A stretch of DNA of 64,000 nucleotides, from positions 210,993,741-211,057,740 of the forward strand of contig CM041465.1 in the NCBI GenBank assembly GCA_023213395.1, in the 5' to 3' direction. This document shows positions 21,242 through 34,640 of the stretch, piece by piece; the stretch's first letter is position 1; each line of letters starts with the position of its first letter. The DNA comes from Cycas panzhihuaensis. Taxonomy: Eukaryota > Cycadophyta. A program made the translations under genes and the position numbers. The notes below the pieces were generated by a model. That model was not told the DNA's origin and searched no databases. It was given only the letters and a program-made list of their open reading frames with translations.

Positions 21242-21246
21242 TTAAC
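21242..21246. repeat. Target-site duplication TTAAC (right)
   Basis: Identical to 15971-15975. Confidence 0.95.
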
Positions 21247-21960
21247 ATGTTTATTTTTTTAATTGACCACCTTCGACTCTCTCTTATGAATGGATTTAAG
21301 CTCACCAAAGAGTAAGGAATAAACAATGAACATTTAATTAATCTAAGGTCTTCCTCAGAGAATATTATCCTCTAAGTATAGGTTTATGATAGTAAGATCA
21401 ACCATAACTATTTCCCCTTCTAAGGTGAGAGAGAGAGTGACTTGTCCCAATGGGACTTTTTGGTTCTTATCATACCCTTGACATATTTATTTGCAAGGTT
21501 CATAGGCAACAATCTCTAGATATTTTACTAGACAAAGAGAGATTGCATTTACGAATGAATCTTCTTCAATAATAACACATCAAATGTTGATGTCCTCTTT
21601 ATAGACCTCAATGTAGAATATAGGGATATCATTAGGGTTTCTTTTCTTTTCACTAGGTAAAATAAAAGGATCAAAAGAGAGAGTGATACTTGTTAGGAAG
21701 TGGGGAGAAGGGACCCCTAGAGTATCAAGTAGTAATTAACATTACTTTGGGCAACCCCTTAACAAGTCTATAACCAAAATCCTAGTAAGAATAGACTTCA
21801 ACTCATCGACGAAAGAGAAAGATCCATTATTTATAGTGTATGGAATGAACTTGAAACAAATAGGTCTAGGTGAGATGAGAGGCAAAGAGTTAGAATTTTT
21901 AATAGATAAATCTTCTAAGGATTTGGACATTCTTAGTTTCTTTATTACCTCAACCATATT
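21247..21960 (-). pseudogene. Gypsy protease (retropepsin) of T2
   Basis: Minus strand, partly open at 21742-21957. The active-site region (near 21550-21590) reads VIIEEDSFVNAISL; the family has an Asp-Ser/Thr-Gly here, so EEDS (21556-21567) is inactivated. VPLGQVTLSLTLEGEIVMVD and DNIL-stop-GRP-stop-IN follow, matching the 'LLGRPWIH' block with Leu and Trp codons turned to stops. KSIHKRESKVV follows and ends at the copia insertion. Upstream reading SLPLISPRPICF is the proline-rich lead-in typical of Tat. Confidence 0.8.
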
Positions 21961-24409
21961 GATTGTTCTCTTAGTCTTTCCACCTTTGGGAGGTGGTTAA
22001 TTTTGGTTATTAGTCTACTTACCATCTCCCTTGGGTGAAGTGGTATGTTTGTTACTTGGCCTAGAGCCCATGCTCTTGTTATCACCTGTATTATCCTATT
22101 TGGATTTTCCTTTACCTTTGTCCTTAGTGTTCTTTAGATCATGTTCAAGTAAAGGGTCTTTATGGATCAATTATTCTTGGTTTAGCTTAGATATAAGATT
22201 ATTAATAATTTAAGTCTTATGACCTCTAGCCTAAACTACTTAACACTAATCCTAATTATGACAATCAATTTAGTGATAAAAACACCAAGAAGCTTTCTTT
22301 GTTAAAGAAGGAGGTGGATGTTGGTATCTCTTTCCCTCAGTATAGGAAGTGACTTTGGTTATTTACTTTTGCTAAGAAGAGAGTGGATTCTCAACACACA
22401 ACTTGGTATTGATAGTACATTTGATGGCCCTAATAGAATATGTAATATATTTATATGTATGGTCACCCTAACTAGGTTTAGGCCCTCGAATTAAGTCTTT
22501 CACTAGAGTAGGCTTGCCTTTCTTCTTGATTCCTACTTGAATCTAAAAAGCTTTAAGAGCTAAGCATTTATCTATGGCTTCCTTATAGTTTTATAGACCA
22601 AGTTTGAACAGCTCTAAATGAACATAAGGTCTCAAAGTATTAGTATCAATATCAAATAGGAGGCCTAAATCAAGGTTGGAGTGATAGGCATGGATTAGGT
22701 CTTAGAATCATCTTATGAAGTTGTGAGATGATTTATCATTATTTTACTTAATGGATAAGAGGAACTTGATACTAGTGTCAAATAGCCTAGTTATGTCAAA
22801 GTAGTTGATGAAGGCATCAACTAACAACTAGAATGTAAAAATCAAAGCATATAGGAGATAATTAAACCACTTTAAGGAATCTCCTTAAAGTAATTTAGAG
22901 AATAATCTCATCATGATGTAATCATAAGGGAAAAAGTCAACACACACAAGTGCAAAAGCTTACAATTGCCCAATAAGATCTTATAAGTTCTCCCCTAAGA
23001 ACTTGGGTAATTTAGGGATAAATAGAGGCATGGATGAGAGGGGGACCTCTTATGGAAATGGGGACCTCATGTAGTCAATAAATGGCCTCCTAGACCTCAA
23101 CATGGAAGAGTGTCAAGGAGGAGGCTATTCATAGGGAATATAAGTTTCATATGGGCATTGGTCATAATGGAGTTGATGAGAAGGAGTGAATGAGTGAACC
23201 ATGAAATAGGATTGAGATGGGTTCCTATCTAATAGATAGTGTGTTATTAGGGTGTAGCAATGTATTGGAGAGGGGTAATTATGTGTTGTGGATAGGGTTG
23301 ATGAGGATAGTTAGGTTTAGGACTATAAGATAGTATAGGCCTTCTGAAAAATCTCAAAATTTATTGTTGGTTCATGTGTTAGTAAAAAAGAATATAAGTG
23401 TGAGAGCCCCCCAATGTATCTTATACTTCAATATAGGTATTATATGTGGGCTATATAGGAGTAGATGGTGTGGGTCCTTTATGGGACTAAAAGGGAGGTG
23501 ATCTCATATTATGTCTCATGATTTTATGAGGTGGGCGATGAGGATTCCTTTGACTAAGGTGAGAGACACCATAATAAGGGATGGATCCACTAATAGGTGG
23601 AACCTGTAAAGTGATGTAAGGATACTTATACCTATGTACGAGTCATGGTCTTCTACTAAGTCCCAAATGAGGTAATTAGTAAGATGAAAATGCTAGATAT
23701 GGGTGTCTTGAGGCAAATTATTTCTTTTAATTAGTACTCTCAAGTGGGATATCATATAAAATGGAGGGTATGAAAGGAACTTAAGCTCCTTCCTATACCA
23801 TGTTAACTAGTACTTGAGGTTAGAAGTGGACCTAGTCTCTTCTATCTCGTTAGGTGAGATAGGAGGTGCCTTCAAGGTAAGGGGATGAGAAGGACAAGGG
23901 GAAGGTGGAATATTAGATATATAGCGATGATTGATATGAGGGGGTTAACGCTCTTAAAAAGGAGGATCAGGTTGCTCTTGATGATGGTCAAGGAGCAAAT
24001 ATAAAGATAACGTCATGGTGTGGGTGTCTTAATGAAAAGAGTCTTGATATCTTAGGATGGGGGTAAGAGAATAAATCCTAGTGAGCAAAGACTCTGAAAG
24101 TAGATGGATAACACAATCAATATGAACCTCTTCTTGAGTAATATAGGAGACTACCAAGGATGGATTCCCCAAGTGTGGTTGGAGGTGTTCATAATAAGCT
24201 TACTTTATAGGGACTTCATACAAGTCAACAAATCCCTCAAGAGGGTTGACTTGTATCTCGTAGCCCTCATACCTAAGATAGTCTTTATGAGGTAGGTAGT
24301 CATCATGAGTCTCATACTCTTGATAGTAATCATATTTAGAATATTGAGGAGAGAGGCATTTTTGCCTCTTTGATCTCCTTGGATGAGCATGGCGAAGAGG
24401 GATATCCAT
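21961..24409 (-). pseudogene. Tat-like gypsy gag of T2
   Basis: Starts MDIPLRHAHPRRSKRQKC at 24407-24409. A charged Tyr-rich segment follows (24200-24390), then a Pro/Ser/His-rich region (23100-24100), the capsid core (22600-23000, parallel to the T1 gag at 480-900), and a C-terminal basic region. A zinc-finger-like WCFYHQIDCHNQDQC-type segment lies near 22250-22290, with Gln codons read as stops. Upstream of the Met the frame stays open to 24553 but is leader. This is about 800 codons, long for Gag, as in Tat elements. Numerous stops and frameshifts. Confidence 0.75.
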
Positions 24410-24535
24410 CAGAATAGAGACATAAAGTTGGAAATAAAAGCTCAAGAAAAAGATGAGAACCCTAAATAAGAATGAAGGATCACAAGTAAATATAAAAGAT
24501 GTAGGTCTAAACAATGCAACTAGAAAGCTTTGACA

Positions 24536-24557
24536 ACTCCCCAGTATGGTCACTAGA
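24536..24557 (-). other. Primer-binding site of T2 (putative tRNA-Arg type)
   Basis: Minus-strand TCTAGTGACCATACTGGGGA closely resembles the primer site with GGCGACTCCACTGGGGA-like core remembered from Tat/Ogre elements, and matches the T1 copy at 2117-2138. It lies 126 bases upstream of the gag Met. Supports assignment of T1 and T2 to one lineage. Confidence 0.5.
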
Positions 24558-27500
24558 AATGGTTCCTTGACTTGGGACTAACCACCTATTGAATTTATGA
24601 GAGAATGAAATGAAGGTGGTGAAACTCAAGGGTGAACCTTTTAACCAACCTCTTAGAAGAGGTCTAGTCAAACTAATTTAAACCTTAAACTAATTCATAC
24701 ATGCATGATAGAGTCAAACCTCGATCTAACCAAATAAAAACACACCAAATAAATCATACAAAATAAATAAAAGGCCCCTTTATTTTAGGTTAAGTATAGA
24801 CAACCTTCCAACAAGTGAAAGACATATTGGGGGTCCTTACCTTGAAATAAACGTCCTAATTTTTCCCTACTACTACCATCCAAGAAGTCCACCTAAGGAT
24901 GATACACTATTAAAGACCTTTATTTCCACCTAAATGAGAGTAATCTATGTTATATTAGCTAAAAGTATAGAGGATTGATGAGTGTGGAAACCCAATAGAG
25001 ATCATAACCTATATTAATGACCATATTGAGGGTCAGCTACTAGGGAGTCCCTCACTTGGTGATGATCTATCTATGAAGGTGAATGGCTTGAGGATGCTTA
25101 TTTCTGACTCTAATAGATTTCTACACTTAGAGGTAAAGGAAGAAAGAGGAAACTACTCTCAATCTAAAGGAAAATGACAAGCCACTTCCTTTAGTGTTTA
25201 GAACATGGTTAGAAGAAAAAGTAATCTTAAAGAAGGTGTAGTTTGTACACTAGAGATGTCAAGTCTGGGTTGATCAAAACACTCATAACTAAGAGAAGTA
25301 TTTGTCTCTAAGAGAGGATGTGCTTGTACACTAAGGATGCCAAGTCTTGTGTGGTCAAACAAATCCTCAACAGAGAGATAAAGCCTATCTTAGGGGGACT
25401 AAACAATATCAAGCCAAATTTACATGCAAGTATAGCATGTAATTTCAATTTAAATAAAGACAGTAATGAGCAAACATGCATTTAACCAAACGCTTAATCA
25501 TATAAAAAGTAAATGCAATTCTTTTCTTTTCTTTCTTTTTTGTTTTATAAATGACTTAAAATCAAAAAGAAAAAATCAAGCACATAAATAACAAAGGAGT
25601 CTAGGATCTTTAATTACACTTATGATTATCCTAATTGTTACTCTTTTACTTCATTTTCTAAATCTTTTAGATTTACTCAAAAGTAAATGAAAGAATGGAA
25701 AGATACAAGTAATCATGCAATCACAAGCTCTTGATTCTAAACCTAATCAACAATTTCTTAACTTCCCCTTTTTCTTATATGAGAAAAGAAAGGAAAAGAT
25801 TCAAGTAACATGCCAACTAATCAATATAGGAAAATACTCTTTCTTTTCCTTTTCTTTCCTTCTCTTTGTTAATTTATGAAAGCTTAAAGACTAAAGAAAA
25901 TATTACAAGTGATAGAGAGAAGGGTGAGTATCTTATAACAAGGTTAAAGAGTAATGGCTTTACCTTCTTATATTACTCCCAATTTGGAACATTGCATATC
26001 AATCAAATAAATGATAATATGGATATTGAAATCATTATTTTAAAGAAAGGACTTTTAAATAAAACCTTGTAATCTTATCAAAATTTTAGTTGTGGTCATA
26101 TTACAGATGAAGAATTTTGATGGTAAACAACAACTCTATGGAAAAGAGTTGGGATACTCTTTTTGCTTAAAAGATCTACTCCTCCTTACCATTCACCTCT
26201 TCATAGGATTTTGTCTTAATTTACTTTGACCCTTTTTTGATCAAACCAAACTCATTAAGAGTTATGAATTGAAATAAGGAGGAAAAAGATGAGTGTATTT
26301 ACATAGTGAAAACCATAATCATAGATTGAAATAGGTTTAATACTCAAAAGTAATTTTTAAGAAATGATTCGAACAATGTGAGAAAGGTGTGGGAATCAAA
26401 ACTAACTTAATTCCAAGTCAAATAACTTAAATAAACAAGAAAGAACAACTAAGCTTTGATGAAAAAGAGAGAAAATGACAATGAAAAGACTTTTTTGTAG
26501 CATTTTTAAAAGATGAAATTAAAGCAAACTAATTCTAATTTTTGAAACAAATAATCAATCCATAAAAGAGTTACCTCCTATTTGAGAAAAATTAGTGTTG
26601 TGTGCCTTATTTTAATGCTTTTCTTTTATCTAACAAGTTGTCATCAAGTTTTAAGTATTATGAGAATAATGAATTTGATAGAAAAGGATGTTGTGTAAGA
26701 GAGATGTAGACAAAAAACTAGTTGGAACTATAAGAAGAAGACCCCAATAGGTGAGTGGGAAGATGAATCTAAGAACTGGACACCAATTAAAGTATACCTA
26801 CAATTCCTCCAATAAAATCTATAATCTCCTAAGAAGATGAGCTTCAATCTACCTCCAAGCAGCAACAAAACATTAGCAATATGGGTTGGCAAAGATTGGG
26901 TAGCACTTTGTTACATTAAGGACTCTTCTCCACCTCTTAAAAATACCTAAGAATTTATAAAAAATTACAGGAAAGAGAATGGATTAAAAAACCATGATTT
27001 CTGCTCATAGTTTTGTTAATTTATAATAACCAAATCTAGTAACAAAGGAAGGTGATACAATCACAAGTTAATCAGGGTAGGTGGGCCAACACTACTCTAA
27101 GTCTAAATAAGTACCATAGTGAAAATCACGAGAAATTAATATTCTATGTTAAAAATTATGGGTATGACAATAAAAATTACAATTTATAACTAAAAATATG
27201 ATCAACATTTTTTATTTATAAAGTCACATTTTTGTTGTTACAAAAAATACAACTAGATAAAAGAGCCCAAAAATAGAAATAAAAGGCAATTCCAATAAAC
27301 AAACAACTTATTAGAGGCTCTAGAATTTCAATGAAAAGTAAATCACTATGAGCAAAAGTTAAAAGGTGGTAGAAACAAGGTTGTAATTGATCAAAATACT
27401 AAATCATACTAAATGAGAAACTAGCCAAAGAGGGGAAACTTAGAGTAGTTTGGGAGCTATATTGGACAAGAGTTTTAAAATGCATCATAGTATTAGTCAT

Positions 27501-28015
27501 TGGCAAAGAAGATCATGACCATCATACACAAACAATCATCCAATTCGCAATCTATGACTTAAAAAATCAAATGATAAGCAATTAAGCATATCCAAACAAA
27601 AGACTAGACCATAAAATGATTAATCGATTAACTAACATACTAACCATGTGATATCCATTACATAAATAAAAGTCATAACTATCAAGAAACTATGAGGAAA
27701 CAAAAACTAGATATGAGCCTAACTATTCCAAAAGAGTTGGTTATGGTTAAACAACTTATAAATATATGCTCATTCATTGCACAATATTTAGAGATGATAA
27801 ATTTTGACTAGATTATTATATTGTGTATTGATGCTTGTTTCATCTTACTTGCTTTTCTACGTTATATTTTATATCACCTCATAGTTGATATTTATTAATA
27901 TATTTTATTAAAATATTTTCTACTACTTGCTTACATTATTTGAGTATTTCTCAATATTGGTACTATAACATCTTGCTATATTTTTCTAATAGGTAATGCT
28001 CCATGGAAAGTACTA
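24558..28015. other. Gene-free stretch, probable T2 5' LTR plus flanks
   Basis: No recognisable coding region; the ORF at 25866-26072 has no family resemblance. Position immediately outside the T2 primer site makes the first 2-3 kb the expected 5' LTR. A/T phrases at 27215-27250 (AAAGTCACATTTTTG, ACAAAAAATACAAC) recall 4600-4680 and 6330-6350. The outer LTR end and a target duplication were not found. Confidence 0.4.
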
Positions 28016-29038
28016 TTTAGGAAAAATATTAACATGGTTGGAAAAAGGAAGAAAGGCTTAAAAAATATCAATTTAGTTGATCTCTATTTAACCCTTACCA
28101 ATGTGAAAGTTAAAGGCTTCCTAATATTTCTATCAATTTGGAGGGCTTAGGAAAAATCTAAAAATTTTCTCTAGAGAATAAGGGATAATTGGTGGAGGGC
28201 CTAAGATAGTTTGAGATCTATCTGACAACTTGATTTGCAACCTAAATTAGAATCTTTCCTAACATAGTTAAAATGGTTTGTTACTCATAAATAGTCTAAA
28301 ATAGGCATTAATTTTCTAATTATTTTTTCAAACATTAACCATTATAGGTGGTACTAGTGGTTTGAGTTCTAAAAAATCTATACGGTAAAAACCTAAAAGA
28401 AGATTATGCTCTATAAAATCCATAGTCTATGGAAGAAACCTTTCCTTAAAGGTTTGATAGTTTTTAGAATTAACACTTGATGGAAGGACTAGTAGCGGAT
28501 GAATAAGAAACCATTAATTGAATACTTAATCAAAGATTTATATTCTATATTTTCTTACTCTGAAATTATTATAGGATTTAAAATGTCAATTTGGTTTGCA
28601 TACATCTCATTAGAGAAGTGCAATAACAAGAATTTATAAATGTAAAATAAAACCTAAAAGAAATATTTTAATAAGGTAAGTTTTTCTTAGTAAACTCTCA
28701 ACTAAAGAAAGAGTTAAAAAAGTAAACCTAGGGGTAGGAGGCTATGTCATGTGTGGAAAAGAGGAAAGAGTTATTCACTTGTTTTGGCATTGTAGCTATG
28801 CTAAGAGATCCTTATCTATGATTCTACTTGGCATTAAAGTTTTTGGGCAGAGGTTAAGTTAGAGAAATGTAGTCTCTTTTTTTTCTTTTCTTTTTTGTTT
28901 TTAGGGGATTTAGTGGGTTAGGGGAGGGGGGGGGGGGGTGGGGTTAATCTTGTGATTCAAGCCCCGCTTTTTTGTTTAGGGTTAGTGGAGATGGTATAAG
29001 TGTCCTTTAGAAAAATTAAAAAAATAAAAAAATAAAAC
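28016..29038 (+). mobile_element. LINE (L1-type) 3' end, truncated
   Basis: Plus-strand coding remnant of the C-terminal part of a non-LTR reverse transcriptase. The clearest piece is 28721-28805: VNLGVGGYVMCGKEERVIHL then FWHCSYAK, the C-x-x-[C]...E..xHL-F-x-x-C-x-x-A pattern of the zf-RVT zinc finger that ends plant L1 ORF2. RDNWW near 28185 and weaker matches lie before it. After a T-rich and G-rich 3' UTR the element ends in an A-rich tail (AAAAATTAAAAAAATAAAAA from about 29010). It is 5'-truncated as usual for LINEs; no target duplication could be fixed. Confidence 0.7.
28919..28943 (+). repeat. G-run in LINE 3' UTR
   Basis: Four G, one A, then thirteen G, then TGGGG. Together with GGGTTAGGGG just upstream this could form a G-quadruplex. 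G-rich 3' UTRs are known from mammalian L1; here it may just be a polymorphic run. Confidence 0.85.
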
Positions 29039-32000
29039 CCTTTCTATGGATCAAAGTAATATAAAATATCTAAACTCTTAGTAAATATATGCAATAAGAA
29101 TATAAAAGGTAAGGATTTAAATGGTACCATTTAGAACCCATTCTTTTACTTGCTTATAAGTCTTTACTTCTTAAAGGTAATAAGACATGTCAAGAATTTC
29201 CTTGTCTTTTTATTTTTCTAAAATTATTTTCTTTTTAACTTTCTCCTAGTTAACTTACTACTTATTGGGGTCTTACCTCAAATTATAAGAAATCTAATGG
29301 ACAAATCCAAGTGATCCTTTAAAATCCAAAGGTAATCCCAACCATTTATTATTATTTATTATTATTTTTTTGGTTCCCATCAAATGCACATACTAGAAAG
29401 GAGTCAATGAAGGTTTACTTTAATACGCCAACCTATTCCACCAAACACCTCTCCTTTGGGTCCTAATTATTAACTCCAGAGTATGAGACTAAGCCAAATC
29501 ATATATCATCTTACTTATGGGTTCTTTTCTACCAAGGCCATAATCAACCTTGTTTTTGTTGTTGGCTCATTCTATGAAGCTAGATCATATCCATGATTAA
29601 ACCATCAACCCCAAGCCTCTCTTACTTTATTAATATTTTGTACATAATTTGTGGCCTTAAAAAGTGTTCATAGTCACTTAATATAATTGATGCAAATAAA
29701 AGGGGTTAATATATCTAACCCTTAATAATTATCAAATGCTTAACTCATGTTGTTTATAGTTTCCTAACTCTTTTAAGCATTTTACTTTAATCTTCCACAA
29801 AGGGCACACTTTCCATAAGTAAATGAGGATTATAAACACCACAAGAATATTTTTTTAGATTTAACTTTGAAGAAGCCTTTGTCCTCAATTTACATATAAT
29901 AAATTCTAGTAATTATTAAGCCCAAATATTAGTTGTCCATGCCATGATTAATATTCAACCATACATCTGATTTCAGCCTTTTAATGCATATCTAGTCACG
30001 TGAGAGCATTCAATGCCCTAATTATGAAAATGAATAAATTAGGTTTAATGATATTTAGGAGGATGACAGTCTTCTTTAAGTTTGAATTAAGGCCTTCTAC
30101 ATTGGATCTAAGTTAAGAAGACAAAGATAAGGCCCTAAGTTTCAATCCATGCATACTTTCTTATAAAGACAAAGGTCTGAAAAATTATTTTACTAAAAAC
30201 TATTTATTTGATAAGAATCATAAGATAATTTAATGTGAAAATAGGCTTCCATCTATCTAGTAGCCTAAAACATGTTATAATCCATCACTTGAATAAAATG
30301 TTACTCCATCTCGAGCTTTAAGAAAGGATAAATCAATTTAAACAAATGAAAAATTTTCACAATAGCTATAGTTTATTTAGTTGTGAAGAACCTTTTTAGA
30401 ATTGCCCAATCTACTACTTATGTATGTCTTAAGAAATCATCGTTTCATGGAATACCTTATAGTTGATAGCCATTTTTGTTTCAATTCACTCCCTATGCAT
30501 TTGCTAACTATTTTATAATTTGCTTTAGTTTTTAATTTATAAAACATTAGAAAAGAAAAACTTTAGACAAGTACATTTGACTTCACCAAAATATACTTGG
30601 GATATATTATGATGAGGAATGTCTACTCCATTTCTTATGAACACATGAATACTAAGATATAAGAAGGAAATCCTACCACAACTAGAAAACACAAAGGGAA
30701 AAAAAAAAGAAAGAGAAGAAAAGAAAACCCCAACCTAACATGCAATAGTTGCAATTGCTAAACATATCAAGAAATATAGTTATTATCATTGCATAAAAAC
30801 CTAAAGTTCCATGAGCAAGTCCATGCGACAAAGAGAATAACTACAAACAAATGCACTATCTTTTTATAAAATGGTATACATGATAAAAAATATGATTATC
30901 ATCCATCCAACATGGTTATATAGTTTATGTGTTGTTAGTTATTTAATTTTTTTAATATGTATTCTTTAAAATAAGGGAATGGGATTAGAGATTGATAAAT
31001 AAAGCAAAAGGAGAATGCATGAAAAAGAGAGAAAAAATTATTTGCCTTTATCTTTTCAAAAAAGGCGAGGAAATGGTGTTATATTCCACTTTTAGTTTGT
31101 GATAAGAAAATTTTGAGATGACTTTAAATTCATAAATATGAACTCAACTTAATAATTTTAAATTGTACAATCATTGGGTAATATATAACCAATAACACTA
31201 TAGATAAGTGGGTGTGGCATCTTTAATATCTAAATCCAAATTAAATTGATGCACCTTAGAATTAGAGTATTCTCAGAGACTCTTGGGAAAAACTATAACC
31301 CTTTAATTAGTATATTTAAATGGAATATAAGCAATGAAGATCTTATGCCTTAATAAGTGGAGGAAAGTAGGGTGATTGAAAGTGAAAGATATTAAAATGA
31401 GCTCTTAGTTTGAAAACACAAGGAGTTTAATTAAAAAATGATTGAATAATAATTTTAGCTAACATTCCTAATTTAAGTCCATATAACATTGAAGACACCA
31501 CCTATACTAACTCTTCCAAAATTCATTCAAATAGATTTAATTATCACATATAAATTATTGTGCATTCAACATCCACAAGATTAGGATTTAATGTATGCAC
31601 AAATTTTCCAAAAGGAAGTGAAGAAATATTGTGTATATACACTAATTTTAGGGGAAAAAAAAGATGTGTGTGAAACAGACTTGGGTATGAATTCTCACAT
31701 CAATAAAAAGCAAATAAAAAATATAAAGAGTAAATCTAAAAATATTTCAAATAAAACTAGACCATAAATCACATGCAACACATGTCAATATATAAGTTTT
31801 TAATTCAATAATGAATAAGAGAGAGGATATTTTCTTCCTTCGTTTTCTTTCCCTTTTGTCATTGTATAACCTTAAGATATAATATATGAATCAATAATAC
31901 CATAGAGCTCTTCCTTACATATTGTAGTAATTTTTTCTACTTGAGTATAGAAAAACAGTATGGTTAATGCATCTAACTACTATTTAATAATTAGCATATA

Positions 32001-34226
32001 TACTAGTACAATCTTAATGATGATTCCACTTTTAAAGATAAAAAGGATTGTTATTATTACAATTTACAAAAACTAATTGCCATGGTAATGCTCTACCACT
32101 AGTACTAATGCATTTAAGTTTCACCATTTGAATGTCAATACTTCTAGCAGTTGCCATAAAGATGTTATCTTATTGATCATAATATTAAGGATAAACAATG
32201 CAAATTTATTGTATATATTTATGTTAATGTATGGCAGGGTGTGTGTGTGTGTGTTTATTGATAAAATGGATTCACTTTAATTAAGTCTTCTAAAATTAAA
32301 AGATTTCCATAATCAATATCTTAAAAGAATAGTTACTTTTCATTAATTTTGATGTTGCACATTAAATATAATCATGATGATAATACTCTAGTATTTGACA
32401 TGGTTACAATTTATTAAACTTAAGTAATGTGTAATATATAAAATATATGATTATGATAACCTTATATATGCATGTGTGCATGTGTGTGTGTGTGAAATGT
32501 TTTATATTATATAACCGTAGACTCAAAATTTATCCATATCTATACCAATGGGCATCTCATCGTATACCCTTAGAAAAGAGAGAATCTTTCTTATATAAAT
32601 AGTTATTTAAATAAGCTTATCCACATGATTTGCTTGATATAATGTGTAGAGATGATTGAGTTTATGGCTAAGATATAATGTAATATCAATGAAATAAATT
32701 CTAATATAATTGCAATGACAACATTCTTTAATCCTTTATGAGCATAACCCTTAATGTATATATATTTTGGATTAAATTTTATGTTGAAATTAAGCATTTG
32801 TATTAAGAAACTCCTTACTTATGGGTCTTATTCTACCTTTTTTCTTGCAAAATCATTATTCTTAATCATTATTAAAATTGAGAGATTCTTTATGGTTGAC
32901 TTTGATAATAATATCCCATCTTGAAAAATCTAGCCACTTTGATAATTTAAATTTAAAAATCTTATTCATATAAGAATCTACTTTTGATCTCTGTTTTCAT
33001 ATAATACTAGATTTCATCATTAGTAGTATACCATTAACTTCAATCACTATGCATTAAACATTCATTTCAACATAATTTTTATAACATTCATACATATCAT
33101 TAATTCTTAATTAAATTAATGGTTTGATATCATAGTAATATATATCCTTTATAGTCTATTTTCAACTATAAGAATAATGTTTGTACCTTATGGTCTACTT
33201 TAACTTTGGGAATAATTCTTCATCTAGTGAAGTTTATCCTCTTTGATTATTTTAATTGAAATAGTAGGGATACTTAATGGCGACATCAACATAAGAAGAG
33301 TGAATCCATTAAGGAGGACCAAAAACATAAAATTCCTTAGTTGGGATTACTCTCTTCAAGATTAAATCAAGGTTTGAGATGCTTTTATTTTATAGAAGTT
33401 TGGATCTAGAAAATTTAAATACATTTGATCAAATAGATTAAAACATACTATACCTGCATGAGCTACTCAAATTTGTAAAAATTACATTTGCACTAAACAT
33501 AACAATAATTAATCTTTAATACTTAGAATTACTAAAAAGAGGAGGTCAACTCAAATTGCTACTCCCATAGCTACATAGGCATAGTTTAAAGCTATTATAA
33601 GGAAGAAATCTTATATAATAGGATACATGAAGGAGTTACAACTCAAATAGTAGTGATTGAGGTAGGTTAATAAATCAATCCATGAGTACACTAATAAATT
33701 CCACCAAATGGGCATAATTATAAACATAGATAAGGAAAAGTTTGTTATAAAATATCCATTTGCAAAGAAGACAAAGGTAAGATGTAAAGGAAAATATATG
33801 TTATCTACTTACAATTTTTATTCTCATTCTTCTAATGGTTCATCTTCATTAGAAAAAGGGAAGGAAATAATTAAGATGTTATGCCTAAACCCATAAGAAC
33901 AAGAAATGAAGGTAAAGATTTAAAATTATTCTTAAATAATTAAGAAAAATGCACCTACTAGGTATTACAAGGATTCAATCATCCTTACATTCTATGATCA
34001 TTTACAATTAATTATACAAGCTCATTTCTATAATGACTTAACTATCCATTTGTTGGATGTCATATCTTATATATAAACTCACTACAAAATAATTGCTCTT
34101 TATTCATCTATACCTCCTTCAAGACATTGTTGCTCTTAAGGATAATACCACAGAGTGGGGAATGTTTCATAAGAAGTAAAATATGAGTGATTAATACTAA
34201 TAAGCATGGAGAGTTATAATCCCTCT
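29039..34226. other. Gene-free AT-rich region
   Basis: I recognise no coding domain, element end or RNA gene. GT microsatellites lie at 32239-32254 and about 32471-32494, and an ATT run at 29347-29368. Short ORFs at 32603-32797 (minus) and 33708-33896 (plus) have no family features. Confidence 0.5.
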
Positions 34227-34627
34227 TATAGAGTATGTCTTCACAACAATTATCCTAACATACTAAAATAACAATGGAAAATAAAGAGAGCAAAGGCGAC
34301 ACTTTTATTAATCTATGAAGCAAATTATAGAAAATGAACTTGTAATAGACTCAATGAACACCAAAGGGACACTAAAAGGAGTGTCAAAGTAAAATATCTC
34401 AAGGGATTAAATACCCAACCAACTCTTATTACAATCCACGACCCTTAAATAAACAAAACAAGGTCTTTCTCTAAACAATTGTATTGGCAAGCCAAAAGGC
34501 TTTACATTTCATTAGAGGACTTAATAGCCTATGCACAATGTTTAATGGATAGTACTAATACTTAACTGATTAGTGGTTTACCATTGGCTAGTACTCCATT
34601 TCATTAGCAAGATGTAGTCATGTAATA
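34227..34627 (-). repeat. 3' LTR of the chromovirus
   Basis: Aligns along its length with 40452-40849 (shared blocks CATACTAAAAT, ATGAACTTRTAAT, CACCAAAGG, TTAGAGGACTTAATA, TTAGTGGTTTACCA). The start near 34227 is approximate. Confidence 0.85.
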
Positions 34628-34640
34628 GGTTCCCCCCTCT
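34628..34640 (-). other. Polypurine tract of the chromovirus
   Basis: Minus-strand AGAGGGGGGAACC abuts the 3' LTR start. Confidence 0.75.

Noticed and set aside
24410-24553. N-terminal hydrophobic extension of the T2 gag ORF (signal-peptide-like)
   Set aside because: The Phe/Leu-rich stretch lies between primer site and the Met at 24407-24409 and looks like leader sequence read through; Gag does not use a signal peptide.
25866-26072. Plus-strand 68-codon ORF as a small gene
   Set aside because: No family resemblance, lies within expected LTR sequence, and composition is as expected by chance.
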